A stretch of DNA of 64,000 nucleotides from Pantoea anthophila (lineage in GTDB: Bacteria > Pseudomonadota > Gammaproteobacteria > Enterobacterales > Enterobacteriaceae): positions 124,001 through 188,000 of the forward strand of contig NZ_VHIZ01000066.1 of NCBI RefSeq assembly GCF_006494375.1, given 5' to 3'. Shown piece by piece: positions 32,497 through 41,462 of this stretch. Positions within the stretch are counted from its first letter, which is position 1. Every line of letters begins with the position of its first letter. The notes beneath the pieces are model-generated. The model searched no databases, was not told the origin of the DNA, and saw nothing but the letters and a program-made list of their open reading frames with translations. Both the position numbers and the translations under genes were made by a program.

Positions 32497-34944
32497 ATGA
32501 ATGCACCTTTCACTTACGCTTCACCCACGCTGACGGTTGATGCTTTAAAGCATTCGATTGCGTACAAACTGATGTTTACCATCGGCAAAGACCCCTCTAT
32601 TGCCAACAAGCATGAGTGGCTGAACGCTGCACTGCTGGCGGTTCGCGATCGGATGGTCGAGCGCTGGCTGCGCTCCAGCCGCGCTCAGCTGTCGCAGGAT
32701 GTGCGGCAGGTTTACTACCTGTCGATGGAGTTCCTGATGGGGCGCACTCTGGGGAATGCGCTGCTGGCGATGGGGATCTATGACGATCTCAACCAGGCCC
32801 TCGACGAAATGGGGCTGGATCTGGCCGAGCTGATGGAGGAGGAGAACGATCCGGGCCTGGGCAACGGCGGTCTGGGCCGTCTGGCGGCCTGTTTCCTCGA
32901 TTCGCTGGCGACGCTGGGTATGCCGGGCCGCGGCTATGGCATCCGTTACGATTACGGCATGTTCAAACAGAACATTGTGGAAGGTGAGCAGAAAGAGTCG
33001 CCCGATTACTGGCTCGAGTATGGCAATCCGTGGGAATTTCAGCGATTCAACACCCGCTACAAGGTGCGTTTCGGCGGCCGCGTCCAGCACGAAGGGGCGA
33101 AAGTGCGCTGGCTGGAGACCGAAGAGATCCTGGCGATGGCCTATGACCAGATCATCCCGGGCTTCGACACCGACGCCACCAATACGCTGCGCCTCTGGGG
33201 CGCGCAGGCCAGTAACGAAATCAACCTCGGTAAGTTCAACCAGGGCGACTACTTTGCGGCGGTGGAAGATAAAAACCACTCCGAAAACGTCTCACGCGTC
33301 CTCTATCCCGATGACTCCACCTATTCCGGGCGCGAGTTGCGTCTGCGTCAGGAGTACTTCCTGGTATCCGCCACGGTGCAGGACATTCTGAATCGTCACT
33401 GGCGCATGCATCAGACCTGGGACAACCTGGCGGACAAGATCGCCATCCACCTGAATGACACGCACCCGGTGCTGGCGATCCCCGAACTGATGCGCCTGCT
33501 GATCGACGAGCATAAATTCAGCTGGGACAGCGCCTTTGACGTCTGCTGTCAGGTCTTCTCCTATACCAACCATACGCTGATGACCGAAGCGCTGGAGACC
33601 TGGCCGGTGGATATGATCGGCAAGATTCTGCCGCGTCATCTCAGCATTATTTTTGAAATTAACGACTTCTTCCTCAAGACGATTCAGGATCACTATCCTG
33701 ACGATCTGGATCTGCTGTCGCGTATTTCGATCATCGACGAGAACGACGGCCGCCGGGTACGCATGGCCTGGCTGGCGGTGGTGGTCAGCCATAAAGTGAA
33801 TGGCGTCTCAGAGCTGCACTCCAACCTGATGGTGCAGTCGCTGTTTGCAGACTTCTCCCGCCTGTTCCCGGGCCGCTTCTGCAACAAAACCAACGGCGTC
33901 ACTCCGCGTCGCTGGCTGGCGCTGGCTAACCCGGCGCTGTCAGAGGTGCTGGATGAGGAGATTGGCCGCAACTGGCGCACCGATCTCAGCCAGCTGGATG
34001 AGCTGAAAGCGCAGATCGACTACCCGGCGTTTATCGAGAAAGTGGCGATTGCCAAGCATCAGAACAAGCGCCGGCTGGCCGAGTGGGTGGCAAAAAACCT
34101 GGATGTGGTGCTCGACCCGAATGCGCTGTTTGATGTGCAGATCAAGCGTATTCACGAGTACAAGCGTCAGCTGCTCAACGTGCTGCATGTGATCACCCGA
34201 TACAACCGTATCAAGGCCGATCCGCAGGCGGACTGGGTGCCGCGCGTCAATATTTTTGCCGGTAAAGCGGCCTCCGCCTACTACGTTGCCAAACACATCA
34301 TCCATCTGATCAACGATGTCGCCAACATCATCAACAATGATCCGCAGGTGAAGAACAAACTGAAAGTGGTCTTCATCCCGAACTACAGCGTGAGTCTGGC
34401 GCAGATCATCATTCCGGCCGCCGATCTCTCTGAGCAGATCTCGACCGCCGGAACGGAAGCGTCCGGCACCAGTAACATGAAGTTTGCCCTGAATGGTGCC
34501 CTGACGATCGGCACGCTGGATGGTGCCAACGTGGAGATGCTGGATCACGTCGGCGAAGAGAACATCTTCATCTTCGGCAATACCACGCCGCAGGTAGAAG
34601 CCCTGCGTCAGGGAGGCTACAACCCGCGTGACTATTACGAAGGCGATGAAGAGCTGCATCAGGTGCTGACGCAGATCGCGTCGGGCGTCTTCAGCCCGCA
34701 GGATCCGGGTCGCTACCGCAATCTGTTCGATTCGCTGGTGAACTTCGGCGACCACTACCAGTTACTGGCCGATTATCGCAGCTATGTGGATACCCAGGAC
34801 AAGGTGGATGCGCTCTACCGTAAGCCGGAAGAGTGGCAGCGCCGTGCGGCGAAAAATATCGCCGGCATGGGTTACTTCTCGTCTGACCGGACGATTCAGG
34901 AGTATGCCGATGAGATCTGGAACATTTCACCGATAAGGCTGTAA
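32497..34944 (+). CDS. glgP: Glycogen phosphorylase GlgP
   Basis: PLP enzyme releasing glucose-1-phosphate from glycogen ends. 815 aa, equal to E. coli. Signatures: SMEFLMGRTLGNAL, NDPGLGNGGLGRLAACFLDS and the PLP-lysine region EASGTSNMKFALNGALTIGT. Paralogue of malP in the same window. Last gene of the glg operon, followed by a terminator. Confidence 0.98.
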   Translation: MNAPFTYASPTLTVDALKHSIAYKLMFTIGKDPSIANKHEWLNAALLAVRDRMVERWLRSSRAQLSQDVRQVYYLSMEFLMGRTLGNALLAMGIYDDLNQALDEMGLDLAELMEEENDPGLGNGGLGRLAACFLDSLATLGMPGRGYGIRYDYGMFKQNIVEGEQKESPDYWLEYGNPWEFQRFNTRYKVRFGGRVQHEGAKVRWLETEEILAMAYDQIIPGFDTDATNTLRLWGAQASNEINLGKFNQGDYFAAVEDKNHSENVSRVLYPDDSTYSGRELRLRQEYFLVSATVQDILNRHWRMHQTWDNLADKIAIHLNDTHPVLAIPELMRLLIDEHKFSWDSAFDVCCQVFSYTNHTLMTEALETWPVDMIGKILPRHLSIIFEINDFFLKTIQDHYPDDLDLLSRISIIDENDGRRVRMAWLAVVVSHKVNGVSELHSNLMVQSLFADFSRLFPGRFCNKTNGVTPRRWLALANPALSEVLDEEIGRNWRTDLSQLDELKAQIDYPAFIEKVAIAKHQNKRRLAEWVAKNLDVVLDPNALFDVQIKRIHEYKRQLLNVLHVITRYNRIKADPQADWVPRVNIFAGKAASAYYVAKHIIHLINDVANIINNDPQVKNKLKVVFIPNYSVSLAQIIIPAADLSEQISTAGTEASGTSNMKFALNGALTIGTLDGANVEMLDHVGEENIFIFGNTTPQVEALRQGGYNPRDYYEGDEELHQVLTQIASGVFSPQDPGRYRNLFDSLVNFGDHYQLLADYRSYVDTQDKVDALYRKPEEWQRRAAKNIAGMGYFSSDRTIQEYADEIWNISPIRL

Positions 34945-34971
34945 GGCGCGCGCCGTCAATTCATCTGCTCT

Positions 34972-34999
34972 GCGGCCGGGAAACCGGCCGCACTTTTTT
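34972..34999 (+). terminator. Intrinsic terminator of the glg operon
   Basis: GCGGCCGG (34972-34979) pairs with CCGGCCGC (34984-34991) across a 4-base loop, followed by ac and six T. Confidence 0.9.
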
Positions 35000-35143
35000 C
35001 TGCCCGTTCCGCTCCTCCCTGACCTCCGCAGATTCCGCCTTCAGCCGCAGTAAATCATCCGGCTGCGAGCCAGATCATTACAGGCTGGCGGAGAATCGCT
35101 ACTATGCGGAAAAGCAAAATGACCTTACAGGCAACAGCAGCCC

Positions 35144-36079
35144 ATGAGTGACAATATCAATCAGGAAATTACCTTCCGGAAGCTAAGCGTCTTCATGATG
35201 TTTATGACGAAAGGCAATATCGCCCGCACGGCGGAAGCGCTGGAGCTGAGCAGCGTCAGCGTGCACCGCGCGCTGCACACGCTGGAAGAGGGCATCGACT
35301 GCCCGCTGTTTATCCACAAAGGGCGCAATCTGGTGCCGCTGCCCGCCGCCTGGACGCTGCTGGACTATTGTCGCGACGTCACGGCCCTGATGGGCAAAGG
35401 CATTGAGGAGGCCCGCAAAGTGGCGGGTATTGGCGGAGGGCGGCTGCGGCTTGGCACACTCTACTCGCTGACCCTGGAGACCATTCCCCGGCTGATCATG
35501 GGCATGAAACTGCGCCGGCCGACGCTGGAACTGGATCTGACCATGGGCTCTAACCAGATGCTGCTGAATATGCTGGAGGATGATGCGCTGGACGCGATCC
35601 TGATTGCCACCCATGAGGGCGAACTCAGCGAGGCCCGGTTTGATGTGATCCCGCTGTTCGAGGACACGATCTGTCTGGCGGCGCCGGCTGGCGAAACGGG
35701 CAGCGGCGACGCACCGGTCAATCTGCGTGACTATGCCGACCGCGATTTTGTCTCACTGGCCGAGGGATTTGCCACCTATGCCGGTTCGCAGGAGGCGTTT
35801 CAGATCGCGGGATTTGAACCACGCATGGTGACGAAGGTGAATGACATCTTCTCCATGATCAGTCTGGTGCAGGCGGGCGTCGGCCTGGCGCTGATCCCGG
35901 GAAGGATGCGGAAAGTCTATGAAAACAATATCCAGCTGCTGACGCTCGCAGCGCCTTACCAGATGCGGCAGCAGGTTGCGATTGTCTATTCGCATCGCCG
36001 CGAACGCGACAATGACCTGCTGGCCCTGGCGGCAGAAGGGCGCATGTATGCCCGTAACCTTACCGTTCCAGCCGTTTAG
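35144..36079 (+). CDS. mdcR: LysR-type malonate utilisation regulator MdcR
   Basis: LysR-family regulator, 311 aa, N-terminal winged helix (RTAEALELSSVSVHRALHTL) and a periplasmic-binding-like effector domain. It resembles MdcR proteins of enteric malonate clusters (e.g. GRLRLGTLYSLTLETIPRLI). It faces the mdc operon tail to tail and overlaps the end of mdcH by 20 bases (36060-36079), so mdcR mRNA would be antisense to the mdcH 3' end. The inducer is presumably malonate or a derivative; this is inference. Confidence 0.88.
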   Translation: MSDNINQEITFRKLSVFMMFMTKGNIARTAEALELSSVSVHRALHTLEEGIDCPLFIHKGRNLVPLPAAWTLLDYCRDVTALMGKGIEEARKVAGIGGGRLRLGTLYSLTLETIPRLIMGMKLRRPTLELDLTMGSNQMLLNMLEDDALDAILIATHEGELSEARFDVIPLFEDTICLAAPAGETGSGDAPVNLRDYADRDFVSLAEGFATYAGSQEAFQIAGFEPRMVTKVNDIFSMISLVQAGVGLALIPGRMRKVYENNIQLLTLAAPYQMRQQVAIVYSHRRERDNDLLALAAEGRMYARNLTVPAV

Positions 36080-36962
36080 CCAGATGACCTGCCACATCGA
36101 CGCCGTTGCGTTCCAGGCTGATTGCATCGCCCTGCCAGCCCGCCTGCAGGGTCAGGCCGGTCAGCACATTGCCTGGCGGCATCTCAATCGCCAGACGGGC
36201 ATCGCGCTGGTTAGCCGAGACCATGGTGTCATACCACTGCACGGTCCGTGCCATATTGAACGCCAGATCCTCCGCGATCTTCTCCGGGTCGTGGATCACC
36301 CGTGCGGTTGAGCCGCTGAGGTAAGCACAATCGGGACGGGAGAGGCGCACGGATTCAAACGCACGCGCCAGTTCTGCCGCCGGTTTGTCCAGCAGCGCGC
36401 AGTGCGACGGCACGCTAACCGCCAGTCTGATCGCCTTACTGGCACCTGCCTCCAGCGCCTTTTGCGCCACCCTCGCCATATCCTCATCACGACCGGCAAT
36501 CACTATCTGCGTTTCGGCATTGAGATTGGCAATGTAAGTGTGGCTGCCAGGCAGCAGCGTTTCCAGATGCGTCAGCGTCAGGCCGGTGATCGCCGTCAGG
36601 CCATATCCCTGCGGATAAGCCTGCTCCATCAGGTCGCCGCGCAATGCCACCAGCCGCAGGGCGTCGCTGAAATCGAGCGCACCTGACACCACTGCCGCCG
36701 GAAATGCGCCAATCGACAGACCGCTGACAATATCCGGCTTCACCCCGCGACGTATCAGCTCGTGCGCCCAGGCGACCCCGCTGATCAGCAGGCTGAGCTG
36801 GACGGCGCGGGTGTGCTGCAGGGCGTCATCGCTGTCGAGCCTGTCAGTTTCGTCGCCCAGTACCGCCCGCACGCGGGCTAACAGCGCCTCGCCGTCAGGC
36901 AGATGCTGCAGCATGCCGGCTCGCTGGGTGCCCTGGCCGGGAAAGGTAAAGAGTATTTTCAT
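36060..36962 (-). CDS. mdcH: Malonate decarboxylase subunit epsilon (malonyl transferase) MdcH
   Basis: Malonyl-CoA:ACP transacylase that loads malonyl onto the thiol group of MdcC to start the decarboxylation cycle. ATG at 36962 gives 300 aa starting MKILFTFPGQGTQRAGM. The catalytic serine is in GLSIG (residues 81-85), with conserved SVPSHCALLDKPA containing the His. The start overlaps the mdcG stop (ATGA). Last gene of mdcABCDEFGH. Confidence 0.94.
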   Translation of the reverse strand: MKILFTFPGQGTQRAGMLQHLPDGEALLARVRAVLGDETDRLDSDDALQHTRAVQLSLLISGVAWAHELIRRGVKPDIVSGLSIGAFPAAVVSGALDFSDALRLVALRGDLMEQAYPQGYGLTAITGLTLTHLETLLPGSHTYIANLNAETQIVIAGRDEDMARVAQKALEAGASKAIRLAVSVPSHCALLDKPAAELARAFESVRLSRPDCAYLSGSTARVIHDPEKIAEDLAFNMARTVQWYDTMVSANQRDARLAIEMPPGNVLTGLTLQAGWQGDAISLERNGVDVAGHLAKRLER

Positions 36963-37576
36963 GAGGTTTCTCTGCTCCAGGGTGAAGCGGTCAGCAGGGG
37001 GCCGGTGTCGGTTTTCAGCAGCACCTGTTCCTCGCGCAGCCACTCGTTGAGGGCAAACGCACCGGCAGGCGTTTCCACCTGGGTATCCACTCGGCACGCC
37101 AGCGCGTCGGTCTGATTCTGCCACCGTTGCAGCGCAGCCCGGTCCAGAGGCTGCGGGGCGCGGATCACCAGATCGAGATCGCTGGCAGCGTGCAGCGTGG
37201 GCTGCTGCGTCGCCAGCGCATAACCGGTGCTGCCGGTGATCCCCCAGCGCCACGGCCACTCCGCCTCACTCAGCACGATCGCCGCGCGAACCGGGGCAAA
37301 GGCGCTGAAAGGGGAAGCCTGCAGCAGGGTGCGATCGGCCAGCCTCTCCGGCGTTATCACCCGGACAATATCGTCCGGATGAACCCATCCGGCGGCACGC
37401 TGCTCCCGCCGTTCACCGCGCACTCCAATCGGGATCAGGCCGGATTCGCGATGATCGCGCCGCACCACCACCGGCAGGCCGGGATGCCAGAACGTCCCGA
37501 CCCAGCACGCTGAGATCGTGGCTAATGCGCTGCGGTCACGCAGCCAGAGCAGATCGTGGGGGCAGGGCGCGGTCAT
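36959..37576 (-). CDS. mdcG: Phosphoribosyl-dephospho-CoA transferase MdcG
   Basis: Nucleotidyltransferase that attaches the 2'-(5''-triphosphoribosyl)-3'-dephospho-CoA group to the serine of MdcC. 205 aa. The nucleotidyltransferase-type DLD motif is in HAASDLDLVIRAP, with GSTGYALATQ just before it. Starts one base after the mdcF stop (TAATATG). Confidence 0.92.
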   Translation of the reverse strand: MTAPCPHDLLWLRDRSALATISACWVGTFWHPGLPVVVRRDHRESGLIPIGVRGERREQRAAGWVHPDDIVRVITPERLADRTLLQASPFSAFAPVRAAIVLSEAEWPWRWGITGSTGYALATQQPTLHAASDLDLVIRAPQPLDRAALQRWQNQTDALACRVDTQVETPAGAFALNEWLREEQVLLKTDTGPLLTASPWSRETS

Positions 37577-37577
37577 A

Positions 37578-38537
37578 TTACATTCCTGATGTCAGCGTAA
37601 TGAACAGGGGCAACGACAGAATAGAGAGCACCGAACTTAACAGCAGCACGGCTTCAGCATCGGGCGACTGAACGCCAAAGCGGTTGCCGAACACCACACC
37701 AAAGAAACCGGCCGACAGCGCAATCATCAGGATCGCGGTGATCGCCACTGAGCCGTTCAGCCCCAGCGCCAGCACCAGACCCCAGGCAATCACGGGCTGA
37801 ATCAGCAGTTTCGCCACCGTGCCGACGCCCACGACGGCGTTGAGTTTCAGCTGACGGGCAGAAAGGATCACACCGGTCAGGAACAGCGCCGCCGCGGTGG
37901 CGGCCAGGCCCAGCGGCTTAATAGCTGAAAGCACCAGCTCCGGCATTCTGACGCCCAGCGCAGAGAGCACCGCGCCCAGCAGCGGACCCCAGACGATCGG
38001 TTTTTTAACGGAGCGCCACATGAGCACCGGCAGCATGGTCAGCGTCGACCCCACATTCTCACCCGCACTGCGCGCTTTTTCCCGCTCCAGAATCAGCAGG
38101 CAGAAGGGCGTCATCAGCACCGAACCGCAGGCGATAGAGACAGCGACCGAGAGCGAGGTGGATGAGCCTTCGCCCAGCACGCTGCCCAGAATCGGCAGGC
38201 CCAGCGCCGCGTAATTGGGTAAGGCGACGGTCAGCGTCAGCACCGCTGCATCCTGTGGCGACTTTTTAAATACGCCGGTGGCCAGGAAATAGATCGCCGC
38301 ATAGGTGATCCACATCGCCCCGGTCAGGACCACAATCAGCGGCGACTGCGCCACAATCCCCGACCAGGGTGTCTGCACCGTGGCGCTGAACAGCGCGGCG
38401 GGCAGCGCAAAATCCATCACGAAAATATTCAGCAGCGAAACGTCTTTGTTATTGACCATTCCGCACTTACCGGCCCAGAAACCCAGCAGCATAATGACAA
38501 AAATAGGCGCAAGGGCATGCACAATTATATAAATCAT
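37578..38537 (-). CDS. mdcF: AEC-family malonate transporter MdcF
   Basis: Putative malonate carrier of the auxin efflux carrier (AEC) family, 319 aa with around ten hydrophobic helices. Position between mdcE and mdcG equals the Klebsiella mdcABCDEFGH order, where it is annotated as a malonate transporter; substrate assignment rests on context. Its own leader, after a 130-bp gap, contains a hairpin. Confidence 0.88.
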   Translation of the reverse strand: MIYIIVHALAPIFVIMLLGFWAGKCGMVNNKDVSLLNIFVMDFALPAALFSATVQTPWSGIVAQSPLIVVLTGAMWITYAAIYFLATGVFKKSPQDAAVLTLTVALPNYAALGLPILGSVLGEGSSTSLSVAVSIACGSVLMTPFCLLILEREKARSAGENVGSTLTMLPVLMWRSVKKPIVWGPLLGAVLSALGVRMPELVLSAIKPLGLAATAAALFLTGVILSARQLKLNAVVGVGTVAKLLIQPVIAWGLVLALGLNGSVAITAILMIALSAGFFGVVFGNRFGVQSPDAEAVLLLSSVLSILSLPLFITLTSGM

Positions 38538-38609
38538 AAATCACCTGTTATTAAGAAAGAATTTTCCAAAAAACAGCGATGTTTATAATTCTGAACACGG
38601 CCACTGCGC

Positions 38610-38631
38610 CGGGGCGCTGTGACACGCCCCG
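38610..38631 (-). other. Intercistronic hairpin between mdcE and mdcF
   Basis: CGGGGCG (38610-38616) pairs with CGCCCCG (38625-38631) with an 8-base loop, in the only large gap (130 bp) of the mdc operon. No T run on the minus strand, so partial termination or mRNA stabilisation rather than a full stop. Confidence 0.4.
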
Positions 38632-38667
38632 TCAGACCGGATTCGGCAGGTTTATTTTTTTATCGGT

Positions 38668-39468
38668 TTACCAGGTCGCGCGCATACGCTCGCGCACCAG
38701 GGAAGAGCTGTGACGGTTGGAGGCACCCAGACGGTTTTTCAGGCTCGGGTCCTGACGGGCATCGCCGATCGCCTTGTGCAGCGCGATTTCCACCATCGCC
38801 ACGTCGGCGTCAGACGGCGCATCGGGATTGCCCACGTTCAGCAGATCGGAGAGCAGACCCAGCGTGGCGAAGTTGCTCACGTCATAGGCCATGGGGGGGA
38901 TGGTGGCGGCCAGTTTCTCCAGCGACTCCACCGAACGCAGCGTAATACGTGCCGCCGACGCTTTGCCCATGGCGTGAACCAGCACGCCCTGATCGTTAAG
39001 CGCAATCAGGCGGTTAGCCTGATAGCCGTGTGCCAGGAACGCACCGGACATCGCCTTGCCGACAATCAGTCCGATGACCGGATGGCCGGCCAGGCGCGCG
39101 TTAGCATAAGCACCCGCTGCGCCCGCCAGCGCCTGATGAATACCAAATGCCTCTTCACGGCGACCATAGGCCTGACTCGGCACATCGATGACCGCCACAA
39201 TCGGGCGTTTCACGGCGCTGTTTTTATCCTCTTCCCGCGTTTCATTCACCACTTTTGCCAGCGTCCAGCCCTCCAGCAGACCCACTTCCCCCTGCGCGGC
39301 GCGCGGATAGTGGTTCTGTGCATCGGGCACCACGGCGATGAAGCGGACGTTTTCGCCATTCAGCTGGCCGTCAGCCACCTGAACAGAGGCGCACAGGCCA
39401 CTGAGACGCTGTGCATGAGGTGCGAGTTTTTCCAGCCAGGTTGCACCGCGGCTGCTTGTCTGGGTCAT
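38668..39468 (-). CDS. mdcE: Malonate decarboxylase subunit gamma MdcE
   Basis: Carboxyltransferase-fold subunit that with MdcD decarboxylates malonyl-S-ACP to acetyl-S-ACP. 266 aa. Crotonase-like oxyanion segment GLIVGKAMSGAFLAHGYQAN and the IDVPSQAYGRREEAFGIHQA stretch are typical. Its start codon shares one base with the mdcD stop (TAATG). Confidence 0.93.
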   Translation of the reverse strand: MTQTSSRGATWLEKLAPHAQRLSGLCASVQVADGQLNGENVRFIAVVPDAQNHYPRAAQGEVGLLEGWTLAKVVNETREEDKNSAVKRPIVAVIDVPSQAYGRREEAFGIHQALAGAAGAYANARLAGHPVIGLIVGKAMSGAFLAHGYQANRLIALNDQGVLVHAMGKASAARITLRSVESLEKLAATIPPMAYDVSNFATLGLLSDLLNVGNPDAPSDADVAMVEIALHKAIGDARQDPSLKNRLGASNRHSSSLVRERMRATW

Positions 39469-40301
39469 TATTTCTCCTCCCGGGCGAAAAGCTGTTTGAT
39501 CTGGGCGGTGTCCGCCTGCTGGCGGGTGTCGAACTGCGTCAGACGTGACAGGAAGTCGGCATAGTTGTCGCTGCGGTGCTGCGCCGGTACGCCTCTGGCA
39601 ATGAAGTCATGCATCGCGGTTTTTACGGCGTTGATGCCGTCATCCACCAGTGCATCCACCAGTCCACTGGCGTAGCGGATTTCGCCGCCGGTCATGCTCC
39701 AGATAAAGGGCCGATCGCGCGAGTCATACTCTTCAATGCCCGCCTCCTGCTCAATGACCTGCGGGCCGTTCAGGCCCAGGCGCGCTTCCCGTGTCACGAT
39801 CAGGTAGCTGCACAGCGCGGCGGCAATCGACATTCCGCCGAAGCAGCCAACGGTGCCGCTGATGATGCCGATCACCGGGGTGTAGCGACGCAGATCGACA
39901 ATCGCCGCATGAATATCGGCGATTGCTGCCAGCCCCAGGTTGGCCTCCTGCAGCCGCACGCCACCGGTTTCCAGGCAGAGTACCGCCTGCGTCGGGATGC
40001 CGTTGCGGTTGTCTTCCGCCGCCAGCTCCAGCGCCGCCGCCATTTTCGCCCCGGAGACTTCGCCCATGCTGCCGCCCTGGAAGGTGCCTTCGATGGCGAT
40101 AACCACCGCAGGCTGACCGTTCAGCGTGCCGCGTGCCACGACCATGCCATCATCGGACTGCGGCACCACGCCCTGCGGCGCGAGCCACGGCGACATGATG
40201 CCTTCAAAGGGGTCAAGAAGTTCGCGATAGCTGCCGGCATCCAGCAGCGTACGGGCGCGTTCACGCGCCCGTAATTCAATAAAACTGGCGTCGTTACGCA
40301 T
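39468..40301 (-). CDS. mdcD: Malonate decarboxylase subunit beta MdcD
   Basis: Beta subunit of the decarboxylase, 277 aa, carboxyltransferase fold as in acetyl-CoA carboxylase beta. Conserved GGSMGEVSGAKMAAALELA and ETGGVRLQEANLGL sequences. Overlaps mdcC by eight bases upstream and mdcE by one base downstream. Confidence 0.94.
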   Translation of the reverse strand: MRNDASFIELRARERARTLLDAGSYRELLDPFEGIMSPWLAPQGVVPQSDDGMVVARGTLNGQPAVVIAIEGTFQGGSMGEVSGAKMAAALELAAEDNRNGIPTQAVLCLETGGVRLQEANLGLAAIADIHAAIVDLRRYTPVIGIISGTVGCFGGMSIAAALCSYLIVTREARLGLNGPQVIEQEAGIEEYDSRDRPFIWSMTGGEIRYASGLVDALVDDGINAVKTAMHDFIARGVPAQHRSDNYADFLSRLTQFDTRQQADTAQIKQLFAREEK

Positions 40302-40593
40302 GGCTCACCTCTTCAAAAACCTGTTCAAGACGGATACGTGCTACACCGGGTGTGGCACCGAAATCGTGGATAATCAGTTCGCCGGCCGGCAGGCCGTTGA
40401 TCAAATTCAGACGGTCAAACAGCGCCTTCCAGCGGGCGTCGCTGTTATCCAGTGAGGTGGTGATATCAACGTTCAGCGTGTCGCCCTGGGTTGCGGTGTA
40501 CAGTACTTCCATATCACCGGAACCCACGACCCCGGCCAGCGCTCTGCCACTGAGCAGGCGGTTAGCGGGTAAAGATAATGTGATGTGTTCCAT
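40294..40593 (-). CDS. mdcC: Malonate decarboxylase acyl-carrier protein MdcC (delta)
   Basis: Dedicated ACP carrying the dephospho-CoA-type prosthetic group. 99 aa. The modified serine is predicted as Ser25 in VVGSGDMEVL. The chain swings malonyl and acetyl groups between MdcA, MdcDE and MdcH. Confidence 0.95.
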   Translation of the reverse strand: MEHITLSLPANRLLSGRALAGVVGSGDMEVLYTATQGDTLNVDITTSLDNSDARWKALFDRLNLINGLPAGELIIHDFGATPGVARIRLEQVFEEVSHA

Positions 40594-40601
40594 AATGGCC
40601 T

Positions 40602-41462
40602 CTAAAAATATGTGTGTTCAGGCGAACAGACCCGATCGATAAACAGCGTCGCCGCGAGCAAATCGGCGGCTCCGCCCGGCGAGGCGTTGAGGGCCAGCAT
40701 CCGGCGATCAAGCTGCGCCAGCGCCAGCTTTCCGCCTGCGGTGCGGCAGCCGCCCGCCAGCAGTACGGCCTGTGCCCCGTGCTGCATCGCCGTCAGCCCC
40801 GCCATCCCTGCCCGTGACAGCACGCAGGTATCGCTGAGCGAGGTCATGATCGCCATCAGCGCATCCAGGCGGGCTTCGCTTTCGCTGGCCCCCACCGCCC
40901 GGCTGATCAGCAGCTGCGGCAGCGCCAGCTTCATCACGTGAGGAAACGCCTGTTGCGCCTCTTCGCGTGCGCCGGGCACCCGATAGCGGTGCGTCGCTTT
41001 TAACCCTTTGCTGAACAGTTTCGGCGCTGCCCGGTCGGGCAGGCTGGCCAGGGCGGCGGCGGTGCGGGTCAGCGGGTCGGCACTGGCAGCACCGCCATGC
41101 ATGGCGGCGGCACTTACCAGTAAGCCCAGCGCCCAGATCGCTCCCCGATGGGTATTCACGCCACCGGTGGCCGCCATCATCTGCTGCTCGCCGTCGCGGC
41201 CCAGACGCCCGACCGTTTCGCGCAGGGCGATATCGGCGGGACGCTGCCAGCTGTGACGGGCCAGCGCCAGAAAGGTCGGTGCCAGGCTGTGAGCGGAGCG
41301 CTCCATCAGCGCCAGCGTCAGATCCTGATGCGCGCCGTTTCCGCGACTGTCGACCAGACCCGGCTTGGGGCTCAGACGTGCTTCATCGATCAGGCAATCG
41401 CGCGCCAGCGTCGCCAGCTGGCTGGCCTGCGCCTCGGCTTGAGTCTGTGACAGGAGTTTCAT
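40602..41462 (-). CDS. mdcB: Triphosphoribosyl-dephospho-CoA synthase MdcB
   Basis: Makes the prosthetic group precursor from dephospho-CoA and ATP. 286 aa of the CitG/MdcB family; motif ARLSPKPGLVDSRGNGAHQD and ATGGVNTHRGAIWALGLL are diagnostic. ATG directly abuts the mdcA stop. Confidence 0.94.
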   Translation of the reverse strand: MKLLSQTQAEAQASQLATLARDCLIDEARLSPKPGLVDSRGNGAHQDLTLALMERSAHSLAPTFLALARHSWQRPADIALRETVGRLGRDGEQQMMAATGGVNTHRGAIWALGLLVSAAAMHGGAASADPLTRTAAALASLPDRAAPKLFSKGLKATHRYRVPGAREEAQQAFPHVMKLALPQLLISRAVGASESEARLDALMAIMTSLSDTCVLSRAGMAGLTAMQHGAQAVLLAGGCRTAGGKLALAQLDRRMLALNASPGGAADLLAATLFIDRVCSPEHTYF

